This document shows positions 6,065 through 6,491 of a DNA stretch of 6,491 nt, piece by piece. Every line of letters begins with the position of its first letter. The first letter of the stretch is position 1. The DNA is from CAZZCN01 sp964652975 (GTDB lineage: Bacteria; Bacillota; Clostridia; Saccharofermentanales; UBA5734): contig CAZZCN010000122.1 of assembly GCA_964652975.1 (NCBI GenBank), positions 1 through 6,491 of the forward strand, given 5' to 3'. The notes beneath the pieces are model-generated. The model was not told where the DNA came from, made no database searches, and saw only the letters and a list, made by a program, of their open reading frames with translations. The translations under genes were made by a program, and so were the position numbers.

Positions 6065-6491
6065 TCAAAAGTGCCCTTTACGCTCGGACTGTGACTGGGA
6101 AGGAGTATCATTATCCCTTTTGCTTGTCATCGCCATATCGGAGGTCCCAAAGTCTACCTGTGCCTCTCCCGGGCGGTGCACCAGCGGCAGGAAACCGTCA
6201 TTGGCTCCGCTGAACAATTCCTTGTGCTTTACAGCGTAGTAGATTGCGACAGTTCGGTAAGAGCATTGGAAGGCTTCCTTGTACTGCTCACGAAGGCGGT
6301 TGTAAACCCTCAAAGCGGTATGTCGCTGCTTTCGCGGTGCTTTCTTGTCTTCTTTTAGCCACTCGTCGATGATTGACTTGAAAGGATCCAGTTTTGGACA
6401 CACTCTCCCACCCGTTGACGATTTAGGTGCCGGTGCTGGATATTCTTGTGCGGCAGAGCCGCCAGTCCAGTATAGTGAGAGCCACCATTCC
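6065..6491 (-). pseudogene. istA: IS21-family transposase IstA, fragment (runs off the window, truncated C-terminus)
   Basis: IstA is the DDE transposase that moves IS21-type elements with its partner ATPase IstB. The fragment shows family landmarks: the CPKLDPFKSIIDEWL segment, then APRKQRHTALRVYNRL, CSYRTVAIYY and HRPGEAQVDFG. The last carries the first catalytic Asp (codon 6154-6152). Just after DFG the sequence stops resembling IstA and runs into a Ser/Lys-rich tail ending at TGA 6067-6065. The other two catalytic acids and all of IstB are absent, against a normal length of about 400-520 aa, so it cannot be an active transposase. The frame stays open upstream to the right edge, so the GTG at 6403 is probably not the real start. 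The N-terminal HTH would lie outside the window. A deletion or recombination near 6145 best explains the join. Confidence 0.78.

Larger units (their letters stand above)
3578..6491. mobile_element. Integrated element at tRNA-Arg, integrase end, continues past the window
   Basis: The region starts at a tRNA 3' end and carries a tyrosine recombinase and a small excisionase-like protein in the same orientation, then a transposase remnant. It is more AT-rich than alaS up to about 5850. This is the typical integrase-proximal end of a phage, integrative and conjugative element or genomic island. No capsid, replication, conjugation or cargo gene is visible, so its type stays open. The far end was not found. 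A direct repeat of the tRNA 3' half beyond 6491 is expected. It could also be a decayed element of which only this end survives. Confidence 0.6.

Noticed and set aside
6176..6358. Plus-strand frame of 60 codons inside the IstA fragment
   Set aside because: It is antisense to a recognisable IstA segment.

Overview
The window looks like a chromosome segment from a Clostridia-type Bacillota. The basis is strong AGGAGG-type ribosome binding sites, moderately AT-rich DNA, textbook TTGACA/TATAAT promoters, an AlaRS with the usual Gram-positive layout, and an integrase and excisionase-like pair that resemble those of clostridial integrative elements. No species call can be made from the sequence alone.

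Positions 1-3577 are ordinary housekeeping DNA. The 5' half of a tRNA-Val(GAC) gene lies on the minus strand at the left edge. It shares a 52-bp gap with alaS, which is read the other way, and each gene has its own promoter in or just beyond that gap. alaS (162-2819, 885 aa) encodes a full-length alanyl-tRNA synthetase. A 222-bp gap with a stem-loop follows, then a complete HIT-family nucleotide hydrolase/transferase gene (3042-3395), then a perfect 16-bp inverted repeat. The right arm of that repeat overlaps the -35 box of a tRNA-Arg(CCT) gene (3501-3577). The tRNA gene is followed by a strong intrinsic terminator.

From the 3' end of tRNA-Arg to the right edge the DNA looks like an integrated element entered from its integrase end. 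A tandem 11-bp repeat (candidate integrase arm sites) is followed by a 474-aa tyrosine recombinase on the minus strand, pointing at the tRNA, and then by an 81-aa excisionase-like winged-helix protein with a perfect Shine-Dalgarno sequence. All five catalytic positions of the integrase are present, so it may be active. Its core-binding domain carries an inserted helix-turn-helix of the LacI/XRE type. The expected partner is a direct repeat of the tRNA 3' end at the far side of the element. I did not find one in the window, so the other end probably lies beyond position 6491.

Positions 5553-6491 are AT-rich at first and hold spaced direct repeats and small palindromes but no convincing gene up to about 5850. 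They then become more GC-rich and contain a broken IS21-family transposase (IstA). That protein is cut just after its first catalytic Asp and continues, through one in-frame TGA, into about 70 codons I cannot identify.

I see no clear new system. The best leads are the integrase with its embedded HTH, the candidate att and regulatory repeats around it, and the IstA fusion remnant.
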